A stretch of 64,000 nucleotides of DNA from Mesorhizobium sp. DCY119 (GTDB lineage: Bacteria > Pseudomonadota > Alphaproteobacteria > Rhizobiales > Rhizobiaceae). How positions within the stretch are numbered: position 1 is the first letter of the stretch; each line of letters opens with the position of its first letter. The notes beneath the pieces were generated by a model. The model made no database searches. It was not told where the DNA came from and was given only the letters and a program-made list of their open reading frames with translations. The stretch spans positions 2,480,501-2,544,500 of the forward strand of contig NZ_CP031834.1 of NCBI RefSeq assembly GCF_003590645.1, given 5' to 3'. A program made the translations under genes and the position numbers. Positions 20,582 through 29,186 of the stretch are shown piece after piece.

Positions 20582-21193
20582 TTGAAACTCTATGATGGCG
20601 GGCGCGCGCCCAATCCGCGGCGGGTCCGCGTGTTCCTGGCCGAAAAAGGCATCGAGGTGCCGCTGGTGCCGGTCGATATGGGCGCTTTGGGACACAAGGG
20701 CGACGAGGTCGCGCGGCGCAATCCGCTGCAGCGCCTGCCTGTTCTCGAACTTGACGATGGGACGATCCTCACTGAATCCGTCGCTATCTGCCGCTATTTC
20801 GAGGAGCTTCACCCCGAGCCGGCGCTGTTCGGGCGCGGCGCGCTCGGCAGAGCCCAGGTCGAGATGTGGCAGCGGCGCATGGAGCTCAATCTGCTCAGTT
20901 GCGTGGCGCAGGCGTTCCGCCACATCCACCCGGCGATGAAGGAGTGGGAAGTCCCGCAAATTCCGGAATGGGGTGAAGCAAACAAGCCGAAGGTCCTGGA
21001 ATTCCTCAGCATTCTCGACGGCGAACTGGCTGACCGCGAATTCGCCGCCGGCGAGGAATTCTCCATTGCCGATATCACCGGCTTGATCGCCGTCGACTTC
21101 ATGAAGCCGGCGCGCATCACCGTCCCTGAAGAGCTGACCAACGTCGTCCGCTGGTATCAGGCGATTTCTGCCCGGCCAAGCGCCAAAGCCTGA
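20582..21193 (+). CDS. Glutathione S-transferase family protein
   Basis: 203 residues. MKLYDGGRAPNPRRVRVFLAEKG is the thioredoxin-fold start, NPLQRLPVLELDDGTILTESVAICRYFEE holds the cis-Pro and the Glu-Ser glutathione-binding pair, and FSIADITGLIAVDF is the C-terminal helical domain N-cap motif. The start is a TTG at 20582 with GGGAGG 8 bases upstream. Substrate not predictable. The next gene starts 2 bases after its stop, so the two are co-transcribed. Confidence 0.92.
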   Translation: MKLYDGGRAPNPRRVRVFLAEKGIEVPLVPVDMGALGHKGDEVARRNPLQRLPVLELDDGTILTESVAICRYFEELHPEPALFGRGALGRAQVEMWQRRMELNLLSCVAQAFRHIHPAMKEWEVPQIPEWGEANKPKVLEFLSILDGELADREFAAGEEFSIADITGLIAVDFMKPARITVPEELTNVVRWYQAISARPSAKA

Positions 21194-21195
21194 TC

Positions 21196-21813
21196 ATGCC
21201 TGCCGAGCTCGACCGGCTCGTGGCCGAAATCCGCGCCTGCCGCATCTGCGTCGAGCAGCCGCTTGCCCGGCCCCTGCCGCATGAGCCGCGGCCGGTCGTG
21301 GTGGCGTCCACGTCCGCCCGCGTCCTGATTGCGGGGCAGGCGCCGGGCACCAAGGTCCATGCCAGCGGCATGCCGTTCGACGACCGCTCGGGCGACCGTC
21401 TGCGCGACTGGCTCGGGGTGACGCGCGAGCAGTTCTACAACGCGCGCAACTTCGCCATCGTGCCGATGGGTTTTTGCTTTCCGGGGCAGGATGCCAAGGG
21501 CGGCGACCTGCCGCCGCGCCGCGAATGCGCGCCCGCATGGCGGCAGCGGCTTATCGATCTCATGCCGCAGGTCGATCTTGTTCTTGCGATCGGGCTTTAT
21601 GCGCAGAGTTGGCATCTGGGCGCGGCGCGCAAGGCGTCGCTGAACGAAACGGTGCGTGACTGGCGCGCCATCCATGACGCTCCGACGATGCCGCGTGTCA
21701 TCCCGCTGCCGCACCCGTCCTGGCGCAATACGGGGTGGCTGAAACAGAATCCATGGTTTGAAATGGAATTGCTGCCTGTCCTCAAATCGGAAATCCGGCA
21801 TCGCATTTCCTGA
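21196..21813 (+). CDS. Uracil-DNA glycosylase family protein
   Basis: 205 residues. The UDG-superfamily motif A is GQAPGTKVHASGMPFDDRSGDRLRDWLG (Gly-Gln-Ala-Pro-Gly) and motif B is PLPHPSWRN near 178. Four cysteines placed as CRIC near 15-18, FCFPG near 96 and REC near 112 fit a family 4-type Fe-S cluster. It probably removes uracil or another deaminated base from DNA. It directly follows the GST gene. Exact subfamily (4, 5 or the UDG-like group) cannot be decided from motifs alone. Confidence 0.85.
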   Translation: MPAELDRLVAEIRACRICVEQPLARPLPHEPRPVVVASTSARVLIAGQAPGTKVHASGMPFDDRSGDRLRDWLGVTREQFYNARNFAIVPMGFCFPGQDAKGGDLPPRRECAPAWRQRLIDLMPQVDLVLAIGLYAQSWHLGAARKASLNETVRDWRAIHDAPTMPRVIPLPHPSWRNTGWLKQNPWFEMELLPVLKSEIRHRIS

Positions 21814-21921
21814 TTTTCCGGCAATGTCTTTGCGAAAATTCCCGGTCCCCGGAGAATTCCTTTCTTGTGAAACGCTTTCGTTAGGGAGATTATGGCGGAA
21901 TAATTTTCTAACGGAGCCGTC

Positions 21922-22413
21922 ATGGACCGCCTTGATCGAAAAATTCTTCGCCTTCTTCAGGAAGACGCGACGCTTGCCGTCGCCGATGTCGCCAAAAAGG
22001 TGGGCCTGTCGACGACGCCTTGCTGGCGGCGCATTCAGAAGCTCGAGGAAGAGGGCGTCATCAAGCGGCGCGTGGCCATCCTTGATCCTGAAAAGATCAA
22101 CACGCGCGTCACCGTCTTCGTGTCGATCCGCACCAATTCGCACAGCCATGAGTGGCTGCGGCGCTTCTCGGAAGTTATTCAGGAGTTTCCGGAAGTCATT
22201 GAATTCTATCGCATGAGCGGCGATGTCGACTATCTGCTGCGCGTGGTTGTGCCGGACATTTCGGCCTATGACGCCTTCTACAAGCGGCTCATCGCCAAGA
22301 TCGAGATTCGCGACGTGTCGTCTGCCTTTGCCATGGAGCAGATCAAATACACGACCGAACTGCCGCTCGACTACATGGTGCTGGACAAGGAATCCGGTTC
22401 GAACGCGGCTTGA
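21922..22413 (+). CDS. Lrp/AsnC family transcriptional regulator
   Basis: 163 residues. MDRLDRKILRLLQEDATLAVADVAKKVGLSTTPCWRRIQKLEEEGVIKRRVAILDP is a complete Lrp HTH; the C-terminal RAM/ACT-like sensor is VTVFVSIRTNSH...VIEFYRMSGDVDYLLRVVVPDISAYDAFYKRLI. Members bind amino acids and control transport or catabolism genes. A CGTTAG/CTAACG pair (21879-21884, 21908-21913) upstream may be an operator. There is no obvious divergent target gene; the convergent neighbour is DUF3299. Confidence 0.93.
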   Translation: MDRLDRKILRLLQEDATLAVADVAKKVGLSTTPCWRRIQKLEEEGVIKRRVAILDPEKINTRVTVFVSIRTNSHSHEWLRRFSEVIQEFPEVIEFYRMSGDVDYLLRVVVPDISAYDAFYKRLIAKIEIRDVSSAFAMEQIKYTTELPLDYMVLDKESGSNAA

Positions 22414-22423
22414 TGACAGCCTG

Positions 22424-22445
22424 CCGGGAGGTTCGCGCCTCCCGG
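22424..22445. terminator. Bidirectional hairpin between convergent genes
   Basis: CCGGGAGG (22424-22431) pairs perfectly with CCTCCCGG (22438-22445) between the ends of the Lrp and DUF3299 genes. No T-tract, so terminator strength is uncertain. Confidence 0.5.
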
Positions 22446-22452
22446 GCGTGGT

Positions 22453-23013
22453 TCACTTCTTCATGAAGCTCCACGGGTTGGCCTGATGCACCACCACCGC
22501 GTCCGGCACGGACTCGGCCGATGCCACTTCCACCTTGCTGAAACTGTAGCCGGACTGGACGACCGAGACGCCGTCGAGAATGAACAACTGGCTCTTCTCC
22601 ATGCCGGGCTTCAGCGTGCCGGTCACCGACACGGCCTCATAGGCTTTCGCCAGCTTGTAGGGCTTGGGCATGGTGACGAGAACGATCTGGTTCGGCGGCG
22701 GCGTCGGCATATGGCTGCATGCGCCGGTCCAGGGGACGAGCAGGAACTGGTAGACAAGGTCGCCGTCGCGGTCGACCGGAAGCGCGTAGCCGGTCAGCGT
22801 CACCGTCTTTCCGTCCAGATTTGTCGACAGCGTTTCGCCATGGTCCGGCATTTTTGCAGCGACCATCGGCAGTCCGGGGCCTTCGGCGGCCTGTTGCCCG
22901 GCTGGGCGAAGATCTTTCCAGAAAATGGTCGTGGCAACCGGCGAGGCGGCGTTCGCGCCGCATGCCAGAAGCGTGGCGGCAGCCGCGACGGCTGATCTGA
23001 GGACAAAATTCAA
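22453..23013 (-). CDS. Secreted DUF3299 protein
   Basis: 186 residues. A signal peptide (NFVLRSAVAAAATLLACGANA, about 1-23) leads to a periplasmic domain: TIFWKDLRP, DGKTVTLTGYALPVDRDGDLVYQFLLVPWTGACSHMPTPPPNQIVLV and a late strand with KSQLFILDGVSVV. The GACSHMPTPPPNQ motif typifies DUF3299, an OB-like fold of unknown role often near efflux or metal systems. The start is a TTG at 23013 with GGAG 8 bases upstream. No operon partner is evident. Confidence 0.85.
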   Translation of the reverse strand: MNFVLRSAVAAAATLLACGANAASPVATTIFWKDLRPAGQQAAEGPGLPMVAAKMPDHGETLSTNLDGKTVTLTGYALPVDRDGDLVYQFLLVPWTGACSHMPTPPPNQIVLVTMPKPYKLAKAYEAVSVTGTLKPGMEKSQLFILDGVSVVQSGYSFSKVEVASAESVPDAVVVHQANPWSFMKK

Positions 23014-23126
23014 CAGTCACACTCCACGGGCACGAGCCTGAGTAAAATCGCTCGGGAAGGTCGGGTCAATACGCAAAGGCGCGATTGGCCTGTTCGGGCA
23101 TCTACCAGAGCGCTGCGCCCGACCGC

Positions 23127-23837
23127 TCATTGCGCGTCCGCCTTCCGTTGCAGGCGCTCCAGCGTTTTGGGGCCGGTCAGTTCCTTTACTGCGTCCTTGC
23201 CGATCCAGCGCGCCGTCTTGTCGGTCGAGGCCGCGAGCCTTTCGGCCATAGCAAGCACCGGTCCATGCAGGGCGAACGAGCGCTTGCCCATCGAGCGAAG
23301 TGCCCAGTTGACGGCTTTTTTCACGAAGTTGCGGCTGTCGGTGGCGTGAGCCTCGATCAGCTGCAGGAAATCGAGGAAGGTCGCGTCCGGTTCCTTCTTC
23401 CGATGGACGACTGACCAGGCCATCATGGCAAAGGCGGTTCGCCGGACGAATTCGCGATCGTCTGCCGCGAATTCCTCGATCAGTTCGCGCCAGCAGTCCG
23501 TGTCGACGAAGAGGTCGGAGACGCCATCGACGATATCCCAGGAGTCGAAGCTTGCAGCCCAACGCCTTGCATTCTCAGCGGTAAATCGCTTCGGGTCGGC
23601 AGTCACGGAAGCGATGAACTGCGCCTCCATGATGCCGCTTTCCCAAAGCTCGAAGGCGCGTTCATGGTTGCGCTTGATCTGCCTGGCGATCTGTCGCTGC
23701 ACGCCGTGCGAGATGCCGAGCGCGCGATCGATCTTTATGCCGTAGCGCAGCATTCCGCGACGGTTTTCTTCCGAGCCGATCGAGCGCAGGTGCGTGATGA
23801 TTTCCGCAGCGCTGGAGTTCGGCGAAAGCTCGGCCAT
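23127..23837 (-). CDS. DNA alkylation repair enzyme (AlkD-like HEAT-repeat protein)
   Basis: 236 residues from the ATG at 23837. Repeating helical pairs characterise AlkD-type glycosylases: IITHLRSIGSEENRRGMLRYGI, RQIKRNHERAFELWESGIMEAQFIAS, ARRWAASFDSWDIVDGVSDLF with the catalytic WD-type pair, and VKKAVNWALRSMGK. It removes alkylated bases without base flipping. It begins 11 bases after the dehydrogenase gene in the same direction, so they may share a transcript. An upstream in-frame start at 23888 overlaps that gene and was rejected. Confidence 0.88.
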   Translation of the reverse strand: MAELSPNSSAAEIITHLRSIGSEENRRGMLRYGIKIDRALGISHGVQRQIARQIKRNHERAFELWESGIMEAQFIASVTADPKRFTAENARRWAASFDSWDIVDGVSDLFVDTDCWRELIEEFAADDREFVRRTAFAMMAWSVVHRKKEPDATFLDFLQLIEAHATDSRNFVKKAVNWALRSMGKRSFALHGPVLAMAERLAASTDKTARWIGKDAVKELTGPKTLERLQRKADAQ

Positions 23838-23848
23838 GGCGTCTGCGC

Positions 23849-24718
23849 CTATTTCTCCAGTCGTGCCAGCAGCGAGGACGTGTCCCAACGCTTGCCGCCC
23901 ATGCCCTGCACATCCTTGTAGAACTGGTCGACAAGAGCCGTGATCGGGAGCGATGCGCCGTTGCGGTCGGCCTCGGTGAGGCAGATGCCGAGGTCCTTGC
24001 GCATCCAGTCGACGGCGAAGCCGAAATCATATTTGCCGGCATTCATCGTCTTGTGGCGGTTTTCCATCTGCCATGAGCCGGCAGCGCCCTTGGATATGAC
24101 CTCGACCACCTTTTCGATGTCGAGCCCGGCCTTCTTGCCGAAATGGATGCCCTCGGCCAGGCCCTGAACCAGCCCGGCGATGCAGATCTGGTTGATCATC
24201 TTGGTGAGCTGGCCGGCGCCCGTCGGCCCCATCAGCCCGACCATCTTGGCATAGGCGTCGATCACCGGCTTGGCCTTGTCGAAGACATCCTGCTCGCCGC
24301 CGACCATGACGGTCAGCGCGCCGTTTTCAGCACCGGCCTGACCGCCAGACACCGGTGCGTCGAGAAAGGAGATGCCATACTCCTTGGCTTTCTCGCCGAG
24401 CTCGCGCGCGACTTCCGCCGAGGCGGTGGTGTTGTCGATATAGATCGCGCCTTTCTTCATCGACTGGAAGGCTCCGTCCGGGCCAATGGTGACGCTGCGC
24501 AAATCGTCATCATTGCCGACGCAGGAGAAAACAAAATCCTTGTCCCTGGCTGCCTCGCGCGGCGTCGGCGCGTGGCTGCCGCCATGCTCGCCGACCCATT
24601 TCTGCGCCTTGGCTGCGCTACGGTTGTAGACGGTGACGTCATGTCCGCCCTTGTTCTTGAGATGCGCTGCCATCGGGTAGCCCATCACGCCAAGTCCCAG
24701 GAATGCCACTGACGCCAT
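23849..24718 (-). CDS. NAD(P)-dependent beta-hydroxyacid dehydrogenase
   Basis: 289 residues. VAFLGLGVMGYPMAAHLKNKGGHDVTVYNRS is the Rossmann dinucleotide site; FLDAPVSGGQAGAENGALTVMVGG is the substrate-binding family motif; GQLTKMINQICIAGLVQGLAEG carries the catalytic Lys (TKMINQ), and DLGICLTEA ends it. This fits 3-hydroxyisobutyrate dehydrogenase or tartronate semialdehyde reductase; the two cannot be separated from sequence alone. The ATG at 24718 is favoured over 24733. Neighbouring genes give no pathway clue. Confidence 0.9.
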   Translation of the reverse strand: MASVAFLGLGVMGYPMAAHLKNKGGHDVTVYNRSAAKAQKWVGEHGGSHAPTPREAARDKDFVFSCVGNDDDLRSVTIGPDGAFQSMKKGAIYIDNTTASAEVARELGEKAKEYGISFLDAPVSGGQAGAENGALTVMVGGEQDVFDKAKPVIDAYAKMVGLMGPTGAGQLTKMINQICIAGLVQGLAEGIHFGKKAGLDIEKVVEVISKGAAGSWQMENRHKTMNAGKYDFGFAVDWMRKDLGICLTEADRNGASLPITALVDQFYKDVQGMGGKRWDTSSLLARLEK

Positions 24719-24799
24719 TTTCCGCCTCTTCAACTATGTTCCAACTGTTGGCGTCAGGTCTATGCCATCAAGCGGATTCGTCAAGGATGAAGGATTGGC

Positions 24800-25954
24800 T
24801 CAGGCGGCCGTGGCGACGCGATTGCGGCCTTCGGATTTGGCCAGATAGAGGGCTTCGTCGGCCTCTGCGATCAATGACGGCAGATCACGCTGGGAGAAGG
24901 GGGCGGACGCAACGCCGATGCTGATGGTCGGCCGCAGCGTGCCGCGTTCGGTGACAATCGCGATCTCGGCGCAGCGCGCGCGGATACTCTCGGCAATATC
25001 GATCGCCCGCCTCTGGCCGACGCCGGGCAGGAAGATGACGAACTCCTCGCCGCCGTGGCGGCAAAGAAGATCGCTGCCGCGAATTGTGCTCTTGGCCATG
25101 GCCGCGAACATCACCAGCACCTGGTCGCCGACGGGGTGGCCGTAGGTGTCGTTGATCTTCTTGAAGAAATCGAGATCCATGACCAGAACGGTCACGGGTG
25201 CGCGGGTGAGTGCCAGGCGTTGCAGCAATTGTTCGGCCCGGCTGATGAATTCGCGCCGGTTGAGCACGTCGGTCAGCACATCGTGGGTTGCGGCGCGGCG
25301 CAGTGCCATTTCGGTCTGTTCGCGGCCGAGTGCCACGAGGGTGAAGCTGGAAATCAGGATCAGCAGCATCACCTCGATGGTGGCCACCTTGGAGCCGAAA
25401 TAGGCGATGAAGAACGGATGATCCGGGCTCGTCAGCCAGAGCACCGTGCCGCGCCCGGCATAGTACAGGCCGTTGAAACTGCTGGTCACGGCCAGGATCA
25501 TGGCGTTCTGGTAGCGATTGGCCCCGCCGCGCCAGAATTCGAAGCCGGCCATCAGACTGAAGAGCGAGAACACGAAGAAAAACGGTACTGCGCCGCTCCA
25601 GGCCACGAGCGGCCGGGACATCAGCAGCGGCACGATGATGACCAGGAAAGGTCCGACGAGTGCCGGAACAATGGCAGCCGAACGCCCATTGAAGGAGCGC
25701 GCGCCAACCCAGATGAAGGACATGGTTGCCACGACGAAACCATTGCCAACGGGGCCGAGCCAATCGAGCTGAGGGGCCGATGAGGCGATGTAGAAGAGCA
25801 GCGAAACGGTCGAACAGGCAAAGCCGATGCCCCACCACAGGCTGGAGGCGATTTCGCGCCGCCGCCACGCCTCGAGCAGGAACAGCACCCCGCAGGTTGC
25901 CGTCACCAGCATCGAGCAAAGCATCAACGTGTTGAGATCGATTTGAAAAGCCAT
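24800..25954 (-). CDS. Membrane diguanylate cyclase (GGDEF)
   Basis: 384 residues. Six or seven hydrophobic segments fill residues 1-200, followed by a GGDEF domain: DVLTDVLNRREFISRAEQ, VMDLDFFKKINDTYGHPVGDQVL and CRHGGEEFVIFLPG with the active GGEEF. RGSD precedes it by five residues, the inhibitory I-site (RxxD). ISIGVAS and DEALYLAKSEGRNRV complete the domain. It should make cyclic di-GMP from two GTP with product inhibition. The membrane region may sense an unknown signal. It is one of two cyclases in this window. Confidence 0.93.
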   Translation of the reverse strand: MAFQIDLNTLMLCSMLVTATCGVLFLLEAWRRREIASSLWWGIGFACSTVSLLFYIASSAPQLDWLGPVGNGFVVATMSFIWVGARSFNGRSAAIVPALVGPFLVIIVPLLMSRPLVAWSGAVPFFFVFSLFSLMAGFEFWRGGANRYQNAMILAVTSSFNGLYYAGRGTVLWLTSPDHPFFIAYFGSKVATIEVMLLILISSFTLVALGREQTEMALRRAATHDVLTDVLNRREFISRAEQLLQRLALTRAPVTVLVMDLDFFKKINDTYGHPVGDQVLVMFAAMAKSTIRGSDLLCRHGGEEFVIFLPGVGQRRAIDIAESIRARCAEIAIVTERGTLRPTISIGVASAPFSQRDLPSLIAEADEALYLAKSEGRNRVATAA

Positions 25955-26060
25955 TCGGCCGCCGCACCCCGTATGACGTCCAGCATAGGCGTCAGTGGTG
26001 AAGCCGTCGTAAAGGGAATTGCCGCTGCGTCAATAAAATTGCGGGCGCGGTGGCTGATTT

Positions 26061-26891
26061 TCAGCGCTTCAAATGTTTGGTGATGCGCCGCTCGATCCAT
26101 TCGATGCCGTGGCGCAGCGTCTCGACCATCGACAGGTAGATCAGTGCCGCCCAGAGGTAGGTCTGAAAATCGAAGGTGCGCGAATAGGCGCGGCGCGTCT
26201 CGCCCATCAGGTCGTAGACGGTGATGATGGCCACGATCGCCGAGCCCTTGATCATCAGGATGATCTCGTTGCCATAGGGGCGCAGAGCCACGATCAGCGC
26301 CTGGGGCAGCACGATCTTGCGCAGGATCTGGTACTTGTGCAGCCCGAGCGATTCAGCGCCCTCCCACTGGCCCTTCGGCACGCTTTCGATGGCGCCGCGC
26401 AGGATTTCCGCCTGATAGGCCGCGGTGTTCAGCGAGAAGGCAAAGACCGCGCAATACCAGGCGTCGCGGAAAAACGTCCAAAGTCCGACGGCCTCAAGCT
26501 GCGGCCGGAACGAGCCCAGGCCGTAATAGATCAGGAACGTCTGCGCCAGCAGCGGCGTGCCGCGAAAGAAATAGACATAGGCGTAGGCGAGCGCATTGAG
26601 CACCTTGTTCTTGGACATGCGCGCATAGGCGATCGGTATCGACAGCAGCGCGCCCAGCACGATCGAGATCGCCACCAGTTTGATGGTTACCAGCAGGCCC
26701 GACAGATAATAGGGCGCGTATTTCTCGAAAAGGTCCGGGTTCCAGGCGTTGACGAGATAGCCCACCATGGCGACGCCGAGCATCAGCCACAGCACAATGA
26801 AGACGTGCCCGGTTATGCGCGCGGCAGTCCATGGCCTGGGGATCGTCGGCGGGCGGTCGACGTCGGTGCTGGTTTCCGTTACGGCGCTCAT
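26061..26891 (-). CDS. Polar amino-acid ABC transporter permease (HisM-like)
   Basis: 276 residues with about five transmembrane segments. YYLSGLLVTIKLVAISIVLGALLSIPIAYARM is the family start; the coupling EAA loop is AYQAEILRGAIESVPKGQWEGAESLGLHKYQILRKIVLPQAL, which contacts the ATPase. YFFRGTPLLAQTFLIYYG is the classic HisMQ motif. Its ATG overlaps the upstream permease stop (26888-26891). It partners HisQ-like and the binding protein. No ATP-binding gene follows; the next gene downstream is a GGDEF protein. Confidence 0.93.
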   Translation of the reverse strand: MSAVTETSTDVDRPPTIPRPWTAARITGHVFIVLWLMLGVAMVGYLVNAWNPDLFEKYAPYYLSGLLVTIKLVAISIVLGALLSIPIAYARMSKNKVLNALAYAYVYFFRGTPLLAQTFLIYYGLGSFRPQLEAVGLWTFFRDAWYCAVFAFSLNTAAYQAEILRGAIESVPKGQWEGAESLGLHKYQILRKIVLPQALIVALRPYGNEIILMIKGSAIVAIITVYDLMGETRRAYSRTFDFQTYLWAALIYLSMVETLRHGIEWIERRITKHLKR

Positions 26892-27601
26892 CGCTGCGCC
26901 TCCCTGCGGCCAGCCCAGCGTTCGATGGCGTTGATGCCGAAGGACGAGATGATCGCCAGCACCAGATAGATCAGGCAGGCAAAGCCGAAGAACAGGAAGG
27001 CCTGCTTGGTGACGCGTGCGGCAATGCCGCTCTGGCGCAATATGTCGGCAAGGCCGATGGCCGAGACGAGCGAGGTGTCCTTGAGCAGGATCAGCCAGAG
27101 ATTGGCGAGGCCGGGCAGGGCGATCTTGATCAGCTGCGGCAGCACCACCAGCCGCATCGTCTGGCCCTTGGAAAGGCCGATCGAATAGCCGCCTTCATAT
27201 TGCCCTTGCGGGATGGCGCGGAAGGCCGAGAGAAAAACCTCGCTGGCATAGGACGAGAAGACCACGCCCAGCGCCACCATGCCGGCGACGAAGCTGTTGA
27301 TCTCGATATTGGTGCCGGGGCTGAAGAAATGAAGCAGTTGCTGCAGGCCGATCTGCGCGCCGTAGAAGACGAGGAACAGCGTCAGCAGTTCTGGCAGGCC
27401 GCGAAAGATGGTGGTGTAGACGTTGCCGGCGATCCGCAGCGACGGTTCGGGCGATTGTTTGGCGAGCGCCACCAGGAAGCCGATGAGAAGACCGACCGGA
27501 AGCGTGGCGAGCCCGAGCGAGACCGTGACGAGAACGCCCCAGGCGATGTCGTCGCTCCACCCCTGTGGGCCCCAGCTGAGCAGCGTCCAGACGTTCTCCA
27601 T
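26888..27601 (-). CDS. Polar amino-acid ABC transporter permease (HisQ-like)
   Basis: 237 residues. DDIAWGVLVTVSLGLATLPVGLLIGFLVALAKQS opens the first helices; FRGLPELLTLFLVFYG is the HisMQ motif; FLSAFRAIPQGQYEGGYSIGLSKGQTMRLVVLPQL is the EAA coupling loop. It forms the heterodimeric inner-membrane channel with the HisM-like partner just downstream (ATGA overlap). The binding-protein gene ends 83 bases upstream. The substrate is likely a basic or polar amino acid, judged from the binding protein. Confidence 0.93.
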   Translation of the reverse strand: MENVWTLLSWGPQGWSDDIAWGVLVTVSLGLATLPVGLLIGFLVALAKQSPEPSLRIAGNVYTTIFRGLPELLTLFLVFYGAQIGLQQLLHFFSPGTNIEINSFVAGMVALGVVFSSYASEVFLSAFRAIPQGQYEGGYSIGLSKGQTMRLVVLPQLIKIALPGLANLWLILLKDTSLVSAIGLADILRQSGIAARVTKQAFLFFGFACLIYLVLAIISSFGINAIERWAGRREAQR

Positions 27602-27684
27602 CGGCGCGCCAGTCTCCCGTTTGTCCTCGCAGGTTCAAAAGGCGAGGGCGGCGATCGGGCCGCCACCCTCACGCTTCAAGAGGA

Positions 27685-28467
27685 TCAGGATTCGGCGCCG
27701 TAGACGTCGAACTTGAAGTACTTGTCGTTGATTTCCTTGTATTTGCCGTTGGCGCGGATCGCCTTGATCGCAGCGCTGAATTCGGCTGCGAGCGCGTCGC
27801 CCTTGCGGACCGCTATGCCGGCGCCGGGTCCGAAGATTTCGACCGGCTGCGGCGAGGGCTGGCCCAGCAGCTTGCAGCAGGCGCCGTCGGCGGAATCAAG
27901 CCACTGCGACAGCACGACGATATCGTCTTCCACGGCGTCGAGACGGCCATTGGCGATATCGAGCTGGTATTCCTGGGCGGTCGGATAGGCCTTGACCTCG
28001 CCATCGGTGAAGGTCTTTTCCGCGTAGTTGAAGTGGGTGGTGGAGCCCTGCACGCCGATCGTCTTGCCGGCGAGGTCTTCCTTGGTCACGCCCTTGAGCT
28101 CGCTGTCTTTCGGCACGGCGATGGCCGAAGGCGTGTTGTAGTACTTCTCGGAGAAGTCGACCTTTTCCAGGCGCTCCGGGGTGATCGACATGGAAGCGAT
28201 GATGGCGTCGAACTTGCCGGCCTGAAGGGCGGGGATGATGCCGTCCCAGTCCTGGGTCACGAATTCGCACTTTGCCTTCATCTCTTCGCACAGCGCGTTG
28301 GCGATATCGATGTCGAAGCCTTCCAGCTTGCCGTCGGCGGTCAGGTTGTTGAAGGGCGGATAGGCGCCTTCGGTGCCGATCTTGATGGTCTTTTCCTGGG
28401 CCTGGGCTGCGCCGATCGCCAGCGCCATGACAGATACCCCAAGCGCGACACGCATAAGAATACGCAT
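27685..28467 (-). CDS. Periplasmic amino-acid-binding protein (lysine/arginine/ornithine type)
   Basis: 260 residues with a signal peptide (about 1-23, ending GAAQAQ). The mature start KTIKIGTEGAYPPFNNLTADGKLEGFDIDIANALC is the SBP family 3 signature; TQDWDGIIPALQAGKFDAIIASMSITPERLEKVDFSEKYY, IGVQGSTTHFNY and LDAVEDD are the other ligand-binding segments of the LAO/HisJ group. CCK near 206 and C65/C72 are paired cysteines as in HisJ. It leads the transporter operon and delivers substrate to the two permeases. Confidence 0.93.
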   Translation of the reverse strand: MRILMRVALGVSVMALAIGAAQAQEKTIKIGTEGAYPPFNNLTADGKLEGFDIDIANALCEEMKAKCEFVTQDWDGIIPALQAGKFDAIIASMSITPERLEKVDFSEKYYNTPSAIAVPKDSELKGVTKEDLAGKTIGVQGSTTHFNYAEKTFTDGEVKAYPTAQEYQLDIANGRLDAVEDDIVVLSQWLDSADGACCKLLGQPSPQPVEIFGPGAGIAVRKGDALAAEFSAAIKAIRANGKYKEINDKYFKFDVYGAES

Positions 28468-28670
28468 GATGTTCCTCTCTGTTGTTGCCCGCCGCTGATG
28501 ATTGCGGCGTCGTCCAGGGCCGCCTCCCGGTGACCCGCAGAACGCGATACTGCGTCTGTTTTCAGGAAGAAAGCAACTGCAAATACGCCCCCGGCAAACG
28601 ACTTTACGTCAACTTGCCGGTGTGTACGCAAGTTCATTCCGGCGGCATAAATCGCTGCCGGGACATGACG

Positions 28671-29186
28671 TTACGTCAGCTTTTTCAAGCCGGTCGTGGT
28701 TTCGATGAAATCGGCTATCGCGGCAATGTCGTCGATCCCGAATGTTAGCAGGCGTTCTCCCGACACCGGATGATCGGCGGCGATGGCGACGATGTTGGGA
28801 TCGTTGGCCGATAGCGGTGCTGTGTCTTTCGCTTCCAGCCGGCGCGCCTCGATCTTCTTGTGCGCCTCGCGCTTGTAGCCCTCGACCAGCACGATGTCGC
28901 AGGGCGAAAGGCGCGCCAGTATGGCGTCGAGCGAAGGCTCGTCCTCACTGGTTAGTTCGTGCATCAGCGCCCAGCGTTTGCCGGAGACGATGGCGACCTC
29001 GCCGGCGCCGGCCGCACGGTGGCGAAAGCTGTCGGTGCCCTGCTTGTCGATGTCGAATTCATGATGTGCGTGCTTGACCGTGGAAACGCGCCAGCCGCGC
29101 GCGGTCAATTCAGCCACGAGCCTTTCGGTCAGCGTGGTCTTGCCCGAATTCTTCCAGCCGGTGATGCCGAATACGCGCTGTGTCAA
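28671..29186 (-). CDS. mobB: Molybdopterin-guanine dinucleotide biosynthesis protein B
   Basis: 171 residues. VFGITGWKNSGKTTLTERLVAEL holds the P-loop (GWKNSGKTT); VSTVKHAHHEFDIDKQGTDSFRH, EDEPSLDAILARLSPCDIVLVEGYKREAHKKIEARR are MobB marks. MobB binds GTP and assists MobA in forming MGD. The start is a TTG at 29186 overlapping the mobA stop as TTGA; no ATG gives the family N-terminus. Longer upstream ORF sequence belongs to mobA in another frame. It is the last gene of an EamA-MFS-mobA-mobB operon. Confidence 0.9.
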   Translation of the reverse strand: MTQRVFGITGWKNSGKTTLTERLVAELTARGWRVSTVKHAHHEFDIDKQGTDSFRHRAAGAGEVAIVSGKRWALMHELTSEDEPSLDAILARLSPCDIVLVEGYKREAHKKIEARRLEAKDTAPLSANDPNIVAIAADHPVSGERLLTFGIDDIAAIADFIETTTGLKKLT

